This document shows positions 1 to 9,000 of a DNA stretch of 23,983 bases, in pieces; position 1 is the first letter of the stretch; each line of letters starts with the position of its first letter. Origin of the DNA: Gammaproteobacteria bacterium (GTDB lineage Bacteria > Pseudomonadota > Gammaproteobacteria > DAOWEP01). Under the pieces are notes generated by a model. That model saw nothing but the letters and a program-made list of their open reading frames with translations. It was not told where the DNA came from and made no database searches. The stretch covers positions 1-23,983 of the forward strand of contig DAOWEP010000134.1 in NCBI GenBank assembly GCA_030638455.1, read 5' to 3'. A program made the position numbers and the translations under genes.

Positions 1-48
1 AGGGCACTACACTAGTATGATCTTTACAAACTTTAATTGAGGTTTAAT

Positions 49-570
49 ATGCAAGCTATTACAGTCAGGGCAGAGACTGCGGATGATTTTAAGGCAATAG
101 ATGTTGTTCATCTAAGCGCTTTCGAGGGTGATGATGAAGTAGGTTTTATTGACTCACTGAGGAATACATCCGGTTATATTCCAGAGTTATCCCTGGTAGC
201 AGAATTTAATGGCAGGATTGTAGGCCATATACTGTTAACCAGGATTTGCTTTCAACAGGGTAGCAAGAGTGTTGATATCCTTGCGCTTGCACCTATGGCT
301 GTTGTGCCTTCACAGTCTCATCGCGGGATAGGGTCGGAGTTGGTAAAGACGGCAATTGAAGAGGCAAAAAAACAGGGATATACAGCAATTGCAGTTATCG
401 GACACCCTGAATTTTATCAGCGCCTTGGATTTAAGCTTGCTGAAGATTTAAAGGTGGGCATTAATCTTTCGATTGATCAGGATCTGGTTACAGTGATGGA
501 GCTAGAGCAAGGGGCGCTGGGTGATGGTGGCAACCTGATCTATTCATCCCAGTTTTCACAGGTTTACTAA
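49..570 (+). CDS. GNAT-family N-acetyltransferase (YhbS-like)
   Basis: A 173-residue predicted acetyl-CoA-dependent N-acetyltransferase, cytosolic; the substrate is unknown. The acetyl-CoA pyrophosphate-binding motif A is visible around residues 83-105 as LAPMAVVPSQSHRGIGSELV, with the R-G-I-G-S turn. A later segment VIGHPEFYQRLGF is typical of the YhbS-type (COG3153) branch. I chose ATG at 49 because TGAGG at 38-42 lies 6 bases upstream. An in-frame TTG at 37 would fall on that ribosome binding site. A TATGAT hexamer at 16-21 could be a -10 element, but its -35 would lie outside the window. The gene converges on the PilZ-like gene that ends at 601. The family is secure; the substrate is not. 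Confidence 0.85.
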   Translation: MQAITVRAETADDFKAIDVVHLSAFEGDDEVGFIDSLRNTSGYIPELSLVAEFNGRIVGHILLTRICFQQGSKSVDILALAPMAVVPSQSHRGIGSELVKTAIEEAKKQGYTAIAVIGHPEFYQRLGFKLAEDLKVGINLSIDQDLVTVMELEQGALGDGGNLIYSSQFSQVY

Positions 571-600
571 AGGGGCCGCTGATTAGGCCTGGGCTTCATT

Positions 601-2412
601 TCAGGGCTTTCTGCCTTGATGACCATAATAATTCTTGCCTAAGGCAGTATCTTGAGTGCTTTCCTGTATTTCTAAAGGAATGTACTGAAAATGCGAATAG
701 TTTCCAGTATTTTCCAGCAGGTGGGTTAACTCTACACTGAAGTTATTGCCCTGGTTGTTGATAATCAGTGCGTCACCAACCTTGTAATGCAGGGCCGGCG
801 TAAGCAGGCTGAATGACTGTTTGGTTGATTTGAGATCGGGCAGGCCAAGACAGTTATAGGCTTTGCCAATGTGTTTCTTTCCCGGTTGTATAACGTGGCT
901 TGAGAAGGCCTCGGCATTCGTTGAAAGGATCTGGATGCCTAGTTTAAGACCTTTATCCGGAATATATTGCATCCACCTGACTACCCCGATAATCCATGCG
1001 CCGGAGCTCTCTTCACTGATTTCCCTTATACCGATCATTTCACCTACGTGTACATTGGATGACTTGTCGTTGTCCCATAGCAGGCAATACCCTCCAGCAC
1101 TCACATTAAGAATTTGCCAGGTTTGGGCCTGATATTTTGGTTCCGGTATACTGGTGGCTTCCGTTGCCTCTACCAGATAATTCATGTTGTTGATAATGAT
1201 AGATGCATTTGTCTTAAGAAATTGCATTCCGGCTTCAAAATCTTCGGGCACAGTTTCTATGCTAAAACGGGTGGGCAGATTTTCCTTAGGATTTCTTGGG
1301 CTATTTTTTTGTGTGGCCCTGTGACTTTCTGGGTTGTCGTTTTCAGGTGCAGTATTAAGTAGATAGTGGGTGTTATTTAATCCCACAGAAACACTGACGG
1401 GTTTATCGGAAGAAAACCGTGAAAACTTTCTTTTGCTGCGGCTGCTCCATGTCAACAGTAATCTTCGTAGCAGGTCATTTTCTAGTGGTGACCGCGAGAG
1501 TTCCATTTTTCTCCGTTTACCTGCGCCCTCGCTTTCCACGCGCTGTGATATTTCCCTTCGAAGTACAGCAATAAGGTGCGTTAAATTTATGTATCGATTG
1601 TACTTGTTGTCTTCGGGATTGATTGTATTCAGATTGCCTGGTGCCTGGTCTGTATTGAGCCTGCATACAAACAAGTTTTGTTCTTTCGGGATGGTTGAGC
1701 TTGCAAATATTTCGGCATATTGTCCCCATTGGTCAAGCGCTGAGTGGAGATTTTCAATCTCACCATTTCGTAGATGATAGGGATTTGATAATGAAAGGAG
1801 AATTATCTGTTTATAGGTCTTGTTAATACTATTTAGCTTTGAAAGTCTGTTTTCAGGGTCTTTAATTGCAATATCCAGGATTTCTCCTGATTCGGCAAGA
1901 AAGAATAACCTGTGTATTTCCTGCCAGATATCCTCTGGTTTCGAGGTGTATAACTGATATGAAGTAAGTAGAGTATTTCCAAGTAGCCGAAGGGCTCTGT
2001 GTACACAATAGACCAGTATTTTTTTATCTATCCGATCTTTTGATAGCAGGTCTACTATTGCTATTTTATATCCGTTTGTCGCTTCAGATAATAAAGAAAA
2101 TGTTTTTTCGGCCAGCCGCTGATTTTTTGGGCTTAGTGGAAACGATTGTCCGGCAAAGCTGTTTTTTAGTGAGGTGGCGCAATAGTGAATCGGCTCTCTT
2201 AGTTGCTCCATGAGCTTGAATCTGTTTTGTGGAGATAAAGGTTTTCTGTTTGTCTTGATAAGAAAGAGACAAAGCTGCTGTGTGGCAACGCCTGTATCGG
2301 CCATGGGCAGAGACTTGATCCATGCTTCCATCTTTTTTGGTCGAATATCGGAATCATCCTGGTTGTCAGGATGTTGCTCGGGAATTTTGAGTCCAAAATG
2401 TGATTCGTTCAT
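601..2412 (-). CDS. Large protein with a split PilZ-like domain, N-terminus unrecognised
   Basis: A 603-residue soluble protein with no signal peptide or membrane segment. Residues 1 to about 310 are helical-looking and I do not recognise them. From residue 328 there is RKFSR followed by a beta-like VSVSVG strand, which fits the R-x-x-x-R c-di-GMP-binding half of a PilZ domain. The second half, NVSAGG (N/D-x-S-x-x-G), appears only at residues 436-441, then strands including IIGVVRWMQ and LKLGIQIL. About 100 residues, partly polar and probably disordered, separate the two halves. Family knowledge says both motifs bind c-di-GMP; that this protein does is inference. ATG at 2412 has no clear Shine-Dalgarno. 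It lies downstream of epmB on the same strand, with a 108-base gap. Confidence 0.7.
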   Translation of the reverse strand: MNESHFGLKIPEQHPDNQDDSDIRPKKMEAWIKSLPMADTGVATQQLCLFLIKTNRKPLSPQNRFKLMEQLREPIHYCATSLKNSFAGQSFPLSPKNQRLAEKTFSLLSEATNGYKIAIVDLLSKDRIDKKILVYCVHRALRLLGNTLLTSYQLYTSKPEDIWQEIHRLFFLAESGEILDIAIKDPENRLSKLNSINKTYKQIILLSLSNPYHLRNGEIENLHSALDQWGQYAEIFASSTIPKEQNLFVCRLNTDQAPGNLNTINPEDNKYNRYINLTHLIAVLRREISQRVESEGAGKRRKMELSRSPLENDLLRRLLLTWSSRSKRKFSRFSSDKPVSVSVGLNNTHYLLNTAPENDNPESHRATQKNSPRNPKENLPTRFSIETVPEDFEAGMQFLKTNASIIINNMNYLVEATEATSIPEPKYQAQTWQILNVSAGGYCLLWDNDKSSNVHVGEMIGIREISEESSGAWIIGVVRWMQYIPDKGLKLGIQILSTNAEAFSSHVIQPGKKHIGKAYNCLGLPDLKSTKQSFSLLTPALHYKVGDALIINNQGNNFSVELTHLLENTGNYSHFQYIPLEIQESTQDTALGKNYYGHQGRKP

Positions 2413-2480
2413 TTGCTGCTAATCACTATTGTTGTGATCGAATGAGTGCCCTTAAAAAAACATAGCCAGTGTTCAGGATC

Positions 2481-2509
2481 ATTATATGACTTCGATAAAT
2501 CACCATAAA
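2481..2509 (-). promoter_or_regulatory. Possible sigma70 promoter for the 603-aa PilZ-like gene
   Basis: Reading the minus strand, a perfect TATAAT (2486 to 2481) is preceded after 17 bases by TTTATG (2509 to 2504), a poor -35. It lies in the 108-base gap between epmB and the PilZ-like gene and would give a leader of about 60 bases. The -10 is good, the -35 weak, and AT-rich gaps produce such matches by chance. Confidence 0.3.
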
Positions 2510-2520
2510 TCCATTATATA

Positions 2521-3561
2521 TTAGCCGGTTATTGGTGTTTTTCCAGCTTTACCCGGTATTTCCTTAACCATTTTGGGAACCAGATAGCCTGGCAGCATTG
2601 TGTTGAGCATTTTCAGCAGTTTAATTGCATCTGTTTCCTCTACATCGAAATGGGCAGCCCCTGCTACCTTGTCCAGTAAATGCAGATAATATGGAAGCAC
2701 GCCAGAATCAAATAATGCCTCTGATAGTTCGGCCAGCGTTTCGGGGTGATCATTAATACCTTTTAAAAGCACAGACTGGTTTAATAATCTTATCCCTTTT
2801 GCATCCAGCATTTTCAGTACTCGTGAAACGGGTTCGTTGATTTCGTTTGGGTGATTTGCATGAATTACCATCACAGTTGCCAGCCTGGATGAATGGAGTA
2901 TTTGTACCAGAGATTCATTGATGCGTTCAGGCAGAACTACAGGTAACCGCGTATGGATGCGTAGTCGTGAGACATGCGTTATTTTCCCAATTTCATGTAT
3001 CAATTCAGCAAGTCTTTTGTCACTCAGGCTTAACGGGTCGCCACCGCTGAGAATTACTTCAGTAATACCCGGATTAGAGGCAATATATTCCAGTGAGGAG
3101 CGCCAGCCATTCCAGGAAGGGCCGGTATCCGTGTAAGGGAAATGCCGCCGGAAACAATAGCGACAATGTATTGCACATGCCCCTGTTGTGATTAGCAGTG
3201 CCCGTCCATGATATTTCTGTAAAATACCCGGAGCCACCATCGCAGCATGATCCGATACCGGGTCTGATACAAATCCATCGACACTCTCAAGCTCAAGGCC
3301 AAGCGGGAGCACCTGTTTAAGCAGGGGATCATTCGGGTCCCCTTTATTCATACGTGCGATATATCCGTGGGGTACTCGAACAGAAAATGACCGGGAAGCC
3401 AGTCGAGCATTATCCAGAAATAGCGATTTATCCAGCTCCAGTATACGGAGTAGTTCTGCCGGATCCGTTACAGCTCGAGCCATTTCGGCATTCCAGTCGG
3501 GGATCTTGTGGTTATTATCCTTACCTAAATCTGCTGTTCGGGGTATCATATTCTGTATCAT
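2521..3561 (-). CDS. epmB: EF-P lysine 2,3-aminomutase EpmB
   Basis: Radical-SAM, PLP-dependent aminomutase that converts (S)-alpha-lysine to (R)-beta-lysine, the substrate EpmA attaches to elongation factor P. The radical-SAM cysteines are C129, C133 and C136 (CAIHCRYC, a C-x3-C-x2-C motif), followed by FRRHFPY. ILSGGDPLSLSD, LRIHTRLPVVLPERI and LLNQSVLLKGINDH follow in the family order. YLVPKMVKEIPG near the C-terminus carries the probable PLP lysine. At 346 residues it is the usual EpmB length and shorter than clostridial lysine aminomutases, as expected. It is divergent from efp, only 38 bases away. ATG at 3561 or 3549 (Met5) could start it; neither has a strong ribosome binding site. Confidence 0.95.
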   Translation of the reverse strand: MIQNMIPRTADLGKDNNHKIPDWNAEMARAVTDPAELLRILELDKSLFLDNARLASRSFSVRVPHGYIARMNKGDPNDPLLKQVLPLGLELESVDGFVSDPVSDHAAMVAPGILQKYHGRALLITTGACAIHCRYCFRRHFPYTDTGPSWNGWRSSLEYIASNPGITEVILSGGDPLSLSDKRLAELIHEIGKITHVSRLRIHTRLPVVLPERINESLVQILHSSRLATVMVIHANHPNEINEPVSRVLKMLDAKGIRLLNQSVLLKGINDHPETLAELSEALFDSGVLPYYLHLLDKVAGAAHFDVEETDAIKLLKMLNTMLPGYLVPKMVKEIPGKAGKTPITG

Positions 3562-3599
3562 ATCAATTTTTATTAATCATAAGGCAGATGGTAGGGCAA

Positions 3600-4169
3600 A
3601 TGGCAACATATAGTACAAGTGAATTTAAGGGCGGTCTCAAGATTCTGATTGACGGTGATCCCTATTCAATCGTGGAAAACGATATCGTCAAGCCGGGCAA
3701 GGGACAGGCATTTAACCGGGTAAAGATCCGGAATTTAAAAACAGGTCGTGTAATAGACAGGACATACAAGTCTGGTGAATCAGTAGAAGCCGCAGATGTG
3801 ATGGATACCGATATGCAGTATCTGTATAACGATGGAGAATTCTGGCATTTTATGCACCCGGAAACCTTTGAGCAAATTACGGCTGACAAAGCAGCTATTG
3901 GTGAGGCAGAAAAGTGGCTCAAGGAGCAGGATATCTGCATGGTAACCTTGTGGAATGATGCCCCGATCTCAGTAACTCCACCGAATTTTGTTGAGCTCAA
4001 GGTGGCCGATACTGATCCCGGACTGCGTGGTGATACCTCCAGTGGTGGGGGCAAGCCTGCAACCATGGAGACCGGAGCAGTGGTACGCGTTCCCTTGTTT
4101 ATCGAGATAGGGGAAGTATTGAAAATTGATACTCGTATTGGTGAGTATGTTTCCAGGGTCAAAGATTAG
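3600..4169 (+). CDS. efp: Elongation factor P
   Basis: EF-P, 189 residues, binds the ribosome between the P and E sites and relieves stalling at polyproline stretches. The modified lysine is K34, in VKPGKGQAF, at the same position as in E. coli and in the loop that EpmA beta-lysylates. YLYNDGEFWHFM, VTLWN, PPNFVELKVADTDPGLRGDT and the C-terminal GEYVSRVKD are all diagnostic. I start at ATG 3600 because MATYS matches the family N-terminus. ATG at 3588 (AAGGCAG just before it) would add four residues, and the open frame reaching further upstream only runs through antisense epmB. It is followed after 65 bases by epmA, so substrate and both modifying enzymes sit together. Confidence 0.98.
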   Translation: MATYSTSEFKGGLKILIDGDPYSIVENDIVKPGKGQAFNRVKIRNLKTGRVIDRTYKSGESVEAADVMDTDMQYLYNDGEFWHFMHPETFEQITADKAAIGEAEKWLKEQDICMVTLWNDAPISVTPPNFVELKVADTDPGLRGDTSSGGGKPATMETGAVVRVPLFIEIGEVLKIDTRIGEYVSRVKD

Positions 4170-4234
4170 TACGATTTTTAGTATCCAGATTGAAGTTATC
4201 ACTATTGCTTCCTTGAGTTACTCAGAGGTATGTC

Positions 4235-5266
4235 TTGAAGAAACCAGATTCAGGCCATTCAGAATCATGGAGACCTTCTGCAAGCCTTGATGACCTGAAA
4301 GCAAGGGCAAGCTTGTTGGCGGACATTCGTTCGTTCTTTTCAGAACGCGGTGTATTAGAGGTGGAAACTCCGGCTCTATCTCATGCTGCGACTACTGACC
4401 CTGCTATTGAGAGTTTTGTTACACAGCATCGAGGCCCTGCATCAGGCAAAGAGCCTCCATTGTATCTGCATACCTCACCTGAATTTCCCATGAAACGATT
4501 GTTGGCTGCTGGTTCTGGCTCAATCTATCAGATATGCAAGGTTTTCAGGAGTGAAGAATACGGGCGTCTGCATAACCCGGAATTTACATTGCTGGAATGG
4601 TATAGAACAGGATATGACTATCACGAAATGATGGATGAGCTGGAGAATCTGGTGTCCGGTTTGTTAGAGCCTTATATACAGCTTGGCTCAAGCGAACGAC
4701 GGAGTTATGCAGAGGTATTTCAGGTGTACGCAGGTATTAATCCACATCAGGCCGATCTGCAAGCCCTGAAGAAATGTGCAGAGGAGCATGCTGTATCGAT
4801 ACCGGTTAGTATGCTTGAAGATGGTGATACCAGTAGTAAAGATGTGTGGCTGGATTTATTGCTAACCCAGATTATTGGGCCACGGCTTGGCAAGGATAAG
4901 CTTACGTTTCTTTATGACTATCCTGCCAGCCAGGCATCTTTGGCAAAGATTCGTCAAGAAAACGAGAATGGGGGAGGCGAAGTTGCGGAGCGTTTTGAGC
5001 TCTATCTTAAAGGAGTAGAGCTGGCAAATGGTTTTCATGAATTACAGGATCATAACGAACAGGCCAAACGTTTTAAGGCGGAGGTAGACAGGCGTATTTC
5101 AGAGGGAAGGCCGGCTATTCCTCAGGATGAATATTTGCTTGAAGCACTGGAGCATGGGTTGCCGCAATGCTCTGGCGTAGCTATGGGTCTGGACAGGTTA
5201 TTGATGCTTGCAACTGGTCATCGCTCATTACGAGAGGTAATCGCATTTCCGTTTGACAGGGCATGA
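4235..5266 (+). CDS. epmA: EF-P--(R)-beta-lysine ligase EpmA
   Basis: A paralogue of the class II lysyl-tRNA synthetase catalytic core, 343 residues, without the tRNA anticodon-binding domain. It activates beta-lysine with ATP and transfers it to K34 of EF-P. Class II motif 2 is seen in FRSEEYGRLHNPEFTLLEWY and motif 3 in SGVAMGLDRLLMLATG; GVELANGFHEL is also conserved, and the protein ends with FPFDRA, close to E. coli FSVDRA. The start appears to be TTG at 4235: AGAGG at 4224-4228 lies 6 bases upstream, and the nearby ATG at 4230 reads ATG TCT TGA and stops at once. It lies downstream of efp and converges on the secreted-protein gene. Confidence 0.95.
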   Translation: MKKPDSGHSESWRPSASLDDLKARASLLADIRSFFSERGVLEVETPALSHAATTDPAIESFVTQHRGPASGKEPPLYLHTSPEFPMKRLLAAGSGSIYQICKVFRSEEYGRLHNPEFTLLEWYRTGYDYHEMMDELENLVSGLLEPYIQLGSSERRSYAEVFQVYAGINPHQADLQALKKCAEEHAVSIPVSMLEDGDTSSKDVWLDLLLTQIIGPRLGKDKLTFLYDYPASQASLAKIRQENENGGGEVAERFELYLKGVELANGFHELQDHNEQAKRFKAEVDRRISEGRPAIPQDEYLLEALEHGLPQCSGVAMGLDRLLMLATGHRSLREVIAFPFDRA

Positions 5267-5269
5267 GAC

Positions 5270-5290
5270 GATAGCTTCAGTGAAGCCATC
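5270..5290. terminator. Short stem-loop between convergent genes
   Basis: The 21-base segment GATAGCTTCAGTGAAGCCATC folds as GAT-x-GCTTC / GAAGC-x-ATC around a 3-base loop. On the minus strand the x position is a G-U pair, giving a 9-bp stem. It starts 4 bases after the epmA stop and lies downstream of the convergent secreted-protein gene. There is no U-tract on either side, so it may stabilise a 3' end without being an intrinsic terminator. Confidence 0.3.
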
Positions 5291-5346
5291 GGCAGGATAT
5301 TAATCAGAACCCCCATTAATTTTGGCACCAGCCCTTACTTCATCTC

Positions 5347-6099
5347 TTATTCAACGATAGTAAATTCAGCAATTTTGCTTAACGATCCATGGTTAAAGTC
5401 CCCCTGTCTTGCGTCTCCATTTACATTACGAGCATGGACTTTCCATGTATAGTAACCGCCGGGTTCCAGCATTCCTTTCGGGATCCTTATTTTCGTGGTG
5501 CTAATCAGGTCTGACGTGAAGATTATTTTTCCTTCATCCCACATGTCACGCAGGAACACCTGATAGTATTTTGCGCCATCAACCGCTCTCCACTGAAGTG
5601 AATCAGGCATTGGAACAGGGTTGTTGGCATTGCTTGGTATAAGTTGGCCTGGCTTTTTCAGTGTTGTTGGTTGGACATAATCTTTTGAACGAATATAACT
5701 GCCATCTTGTAATGTAATTTTTGTTGAGTACCATCCGCTTGGGGCATTGTCTGGTATGGGTGCTTGTTTCATAAACACCCTTTTTTCAGGCTTCGCCTTT
5801 TCTGTAACAAGCCTGTAGCGCTCAAGATCAAGTTCAGTCAATTTCTCGTTATTAGGGTAGAAGACCTCAATACGGCTAATTTCGGAAAACCTTTCTGTAG
5901 AAAAAAGAGAGAGAAAAAATGTTGGGCGATCAGGCCAGTTGCATACATGGATATCAAAAAAACCTGCCGTTGTGTAATGAGGCGATTTCTTTGAGTTGTC
6001 TTCCTGAGCATTGACAGAAATTGAAAGGGTAATCAGGCACAAAAATACCAGGATGGACTGATATGACGGGTGGTAATTTATTTGGCTATGTTTTCTCAT
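5347..6099 (-). CDS. Secreted protein with FN3-like C-terminal domain, coupled to the transporter fusion
   Basis: A 250-residue protein I do not recognise by name. Residues 1-32 form a signal peptide (positively charged start, then ILVFLCLITLSISVNA before Q), so it is probably periplasmic or exported. The mature N-terminal half contains a single cysteine in HVCNWPDRPTF. The C-terminal part (about 160-250) has the look of a fibronectin type III or similar beta-sandwich: LQWRAVDGAKYYQVFLRD, then GGYYTWKVHARNVNGD. Its ATG overlaps the stop codon of the upstream transporter fusion as ATGA, so translation is probably coupled and the two products probably act together. No catalytic motif is visible, so a binding or accessory role is inference. 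Confidence 0.75.
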   Translation of the reverse strand: MRKHSQINYHPSYQSILVFLCLITLSISVNAQEDNSKKSPHYTTAGFFDIHVCNWPDRPTFFLSLFSTERFSEISRIEVFYPNNEKLTELDLERYRLVTEKAKPEKRVFMKQAPIPDNAPSGWYSTKITLQDGSYIRSKDYVQPTTLKKPGQLIPSNANNPVPMPDSLQWRAVDGAKYYQVFLRDMWDEGKIIFTSDLISTTKIRIPKGMLEPGGYYTWKVHARNVNGDARQGDFNHGSLSKIAEFTIVE

Positions 6100-9000
6100 T
6101 GGCTATTATGACGCTCCCTGATTTTTAAAGACATCTCACGAAGTATTCCGAGGGAGAGTTCCGGGTAGGATTTCAGTAGTCCGATTAATCTGTTTTTTTC
6201 CAGTGTAAGTAAGACCGAATCCTCAATTACATGTGCTGTTGCCGAACGGGGCAGGTTGTCGAGTAAATTCATTTCTCCAAAGCTTGAGCCTGGCTCGAGA
6301 ACAGTAAAATAATCTGTTGATTCAGGGTCAGGAGAAGTTGATAATCCAATTTTCCCATGGATTATAATATATAAATGTCTGCCTGCTTCATTAATATCAA
6401 ATACACGATCACCAGCGAAATAACGTATCTCTTCTACTTCCTGAGCTACAAACAATAAATCATCTGTAGACACCTCAGAGAATATGTCTGTTTGTTTGAG
6501 AAGCGAGATATGCTCAATTAAATCTCTCGATTCTTTGTCTAACATAGGACCCTCCTGCAAAATTCCGGCAACATGTGATACCCATGGGTCATATGATCTG
6601 GCGGCCCAGTTTAACACGTCATCAATGGTGTTGAATTCATTTGTACGGTTTATATTTATTGTATCAGTTTCTTGTAACAGAGAAAGGATGGCCTGGGCGG
6701 CCGGCTGGTTCTGGATGCTGTCCAGTATTTCACATGCATTGGCAATATGGCGACTGTTTCCGCTGTTTAGACTTGCCCGGATGACTGTAATTTGTTCAGG
6801 TGCATATAGCGGAGTTAATGACTGAAGTGCCAGGTCGGCGTACTGGGTACTTCTTTCTTTTAGTATAATAGAAAAGATTTTTTCTTCCGGGGATGAGATG
6901 CCGCTATTCAGTAATATGGATCTCCCATGCTGATATTTTCTGGCCTTATTTACGTAATCGAGTGCAAGTTTCTTTAGCTTGTAAATAGAGATAAGTTCCA
7001 TATTTATAGCTACTTCAAGAATGGCGGATTGCGCTCTCGGTGTGCTATTGCCTTTTAGTACGCCTGTGTTCAGGGCAAAATCAAGGTCACCTTCAATGCT
7101 TTCAAGTATTGATAAGGCCTTTGATCGTACCGAGTCATGGCTGTCATTAAGTAATTGAAATGACATTTCATGACGATTTTCTTTATGAATAAATCTCAGT
7201 CCATAAGCTGCTGCACAACGTAACCACGGGTCTGATTGCGTGGCCAGTTTCTGTACGCAGTTAAATGTGGCTTCCTTAAGCTTTTCTCCTTTCTCTTTTT
7301 CTGTAGTATCGAGTAAGGTGTCAGGAAGCATCATAAGGGTACGTGCAGGTATTGATGGTTCTTCGTTTTTGAGTAGCGCTTCAATTGTATTAAAGATTTC
7401 AGATGTCAGGTCGGTTACATGTGTGTTTTTTATTATATCGATGACAGGCAGCAGATCCAGTGACGATAATTTTTCTGATATTGTTCCACTGAGTAGGCTT
7501 TTCCATGCCATCACGAGTTTATCTTGAGGGTAGTCAAGGCCCTTTATTAAGGCATAAATTGAGGCAACCCGTATCCTTGGGTTTTCTGAGGCAATATTTT
7601 GTTCGGCAAGAATTATTGCTTCCGGATATTCTTTAGCGGACAAAAGCTTTATTAAAGTAGCCTTTAGGTGATCATCTTTCATAGGAAATTTAGCCAGGAC
7701 CTCGTATGGCAGGGGGCTATTGTTCTCAATGAAAAGCGCATGCAGGAATTTGTCTATAATCGGGGCAGATATCTCGTTTAGCCTTGGGACAACAAAATCA
7801 ACAGACTGTGCCGGGAAGTGGGTTGCGAGTAATGTCAGCGCATGGGCACGAGCCTTTGGTAATTTTATAAAAATATTTTTTAAAGACTCAAGGGCATTTT
7901 CGTCAAGAGCAAGTTTAAATTTGTTTTTTTCCTGCCCTGGGATAAAAAGACGATTCTTCAGGTGGGTTGTTATTTCGTTGGTATAGGTTTTATTTGTTCT
8001 TAAACTAAAAGCCAGGAAAGCAATTGCTGCGAAAAGACCTGGAATCAAAATATATCTGGAGTCATGCAGATATTGCATTCCCCATAACATGGCACCACAG
8101 ATTAACAGTGCTATTGGCATCACGAAGGCAATTGATACTGCCCGTGCTCTTCCCTGTATATATCCAGGCAAGGCGTTCAGGAAGATTGACCTTAGGGGGT
8201 TCTGTAGCGCATTTAACAGGCTGTCTCTTCCTATGCTTACAAGGACCGCGATGGGGAGCGAAAAGCTTGTGAGTAACAGGCCGGTTGCTGCTGCAGTAGT
8301 GATGGGGAATATGCTGTTTAGCTTGCGAATCCCGTATTTATCAATAAGTTTATTGGTTAGAAACACCTGAATGCTTAATGTGATAATGCTGGTTGCTACG
8401 GTTAGTAAACCAAGAAAGCCAGCTAGCGATTGCTCATCAGGAAAACGGGCTGTAAAAATCTTATTTGTACTATATGTCAATATATAGAAAACAATGACGA
8501 GAAAAAATAGTGAAATGGATGCGTTACGTAGCAAGGGGGACTCGCGTGTAAATATCAAACCTTGATAGGCTGATTTGACTGCCATTTTGATTTTTGGTCC
8601 TGATTGTCGGGTAGTGAAGAAATGGGGAGATTTGCCGTGCTTACGATGCCAGAGATACAATTGATATACTCCGGCCATCATTAATATGGCCCATATCAGG
8701 GGGAGTAATCGTGTATCAAGAAATGTTGAAGTGGTAGATACAAAAAGTCCTCCAAGGATGCTCCCTAATTGTTCGCCGGCAAAAATCAGTGGAAACAGGC
8801 GTTTTGCCTGAAGAGTATTAAAATTATGTGCCAGATACAGGGTGCCATGTACTAACAGGAGCTCTGAAGCAACCTTATGTACAAGAAAATAGACGGGATA
8901 TATGTAAGTGATGTCGGTATTGTATATCAATATCCAGCTTGCAAATACAATGACAAAAAGCCCGATTAGAATAAGCCGGAAAAACTTTTCCGGAGGCATG

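Noticed and set aside
3354..3599. An N-terminal extension of efp in the same open frame
   Set aside because: The extra stretch runs antisense through epmB, and EF-P proteins start with the MATYS-like sequence found at 3600.
6484..8370. Several plus-strand open frames of 80-113 codons inside the transporter gene
   Set aside because: They are antisense to a long, domain-rich coding region and show no motifs.
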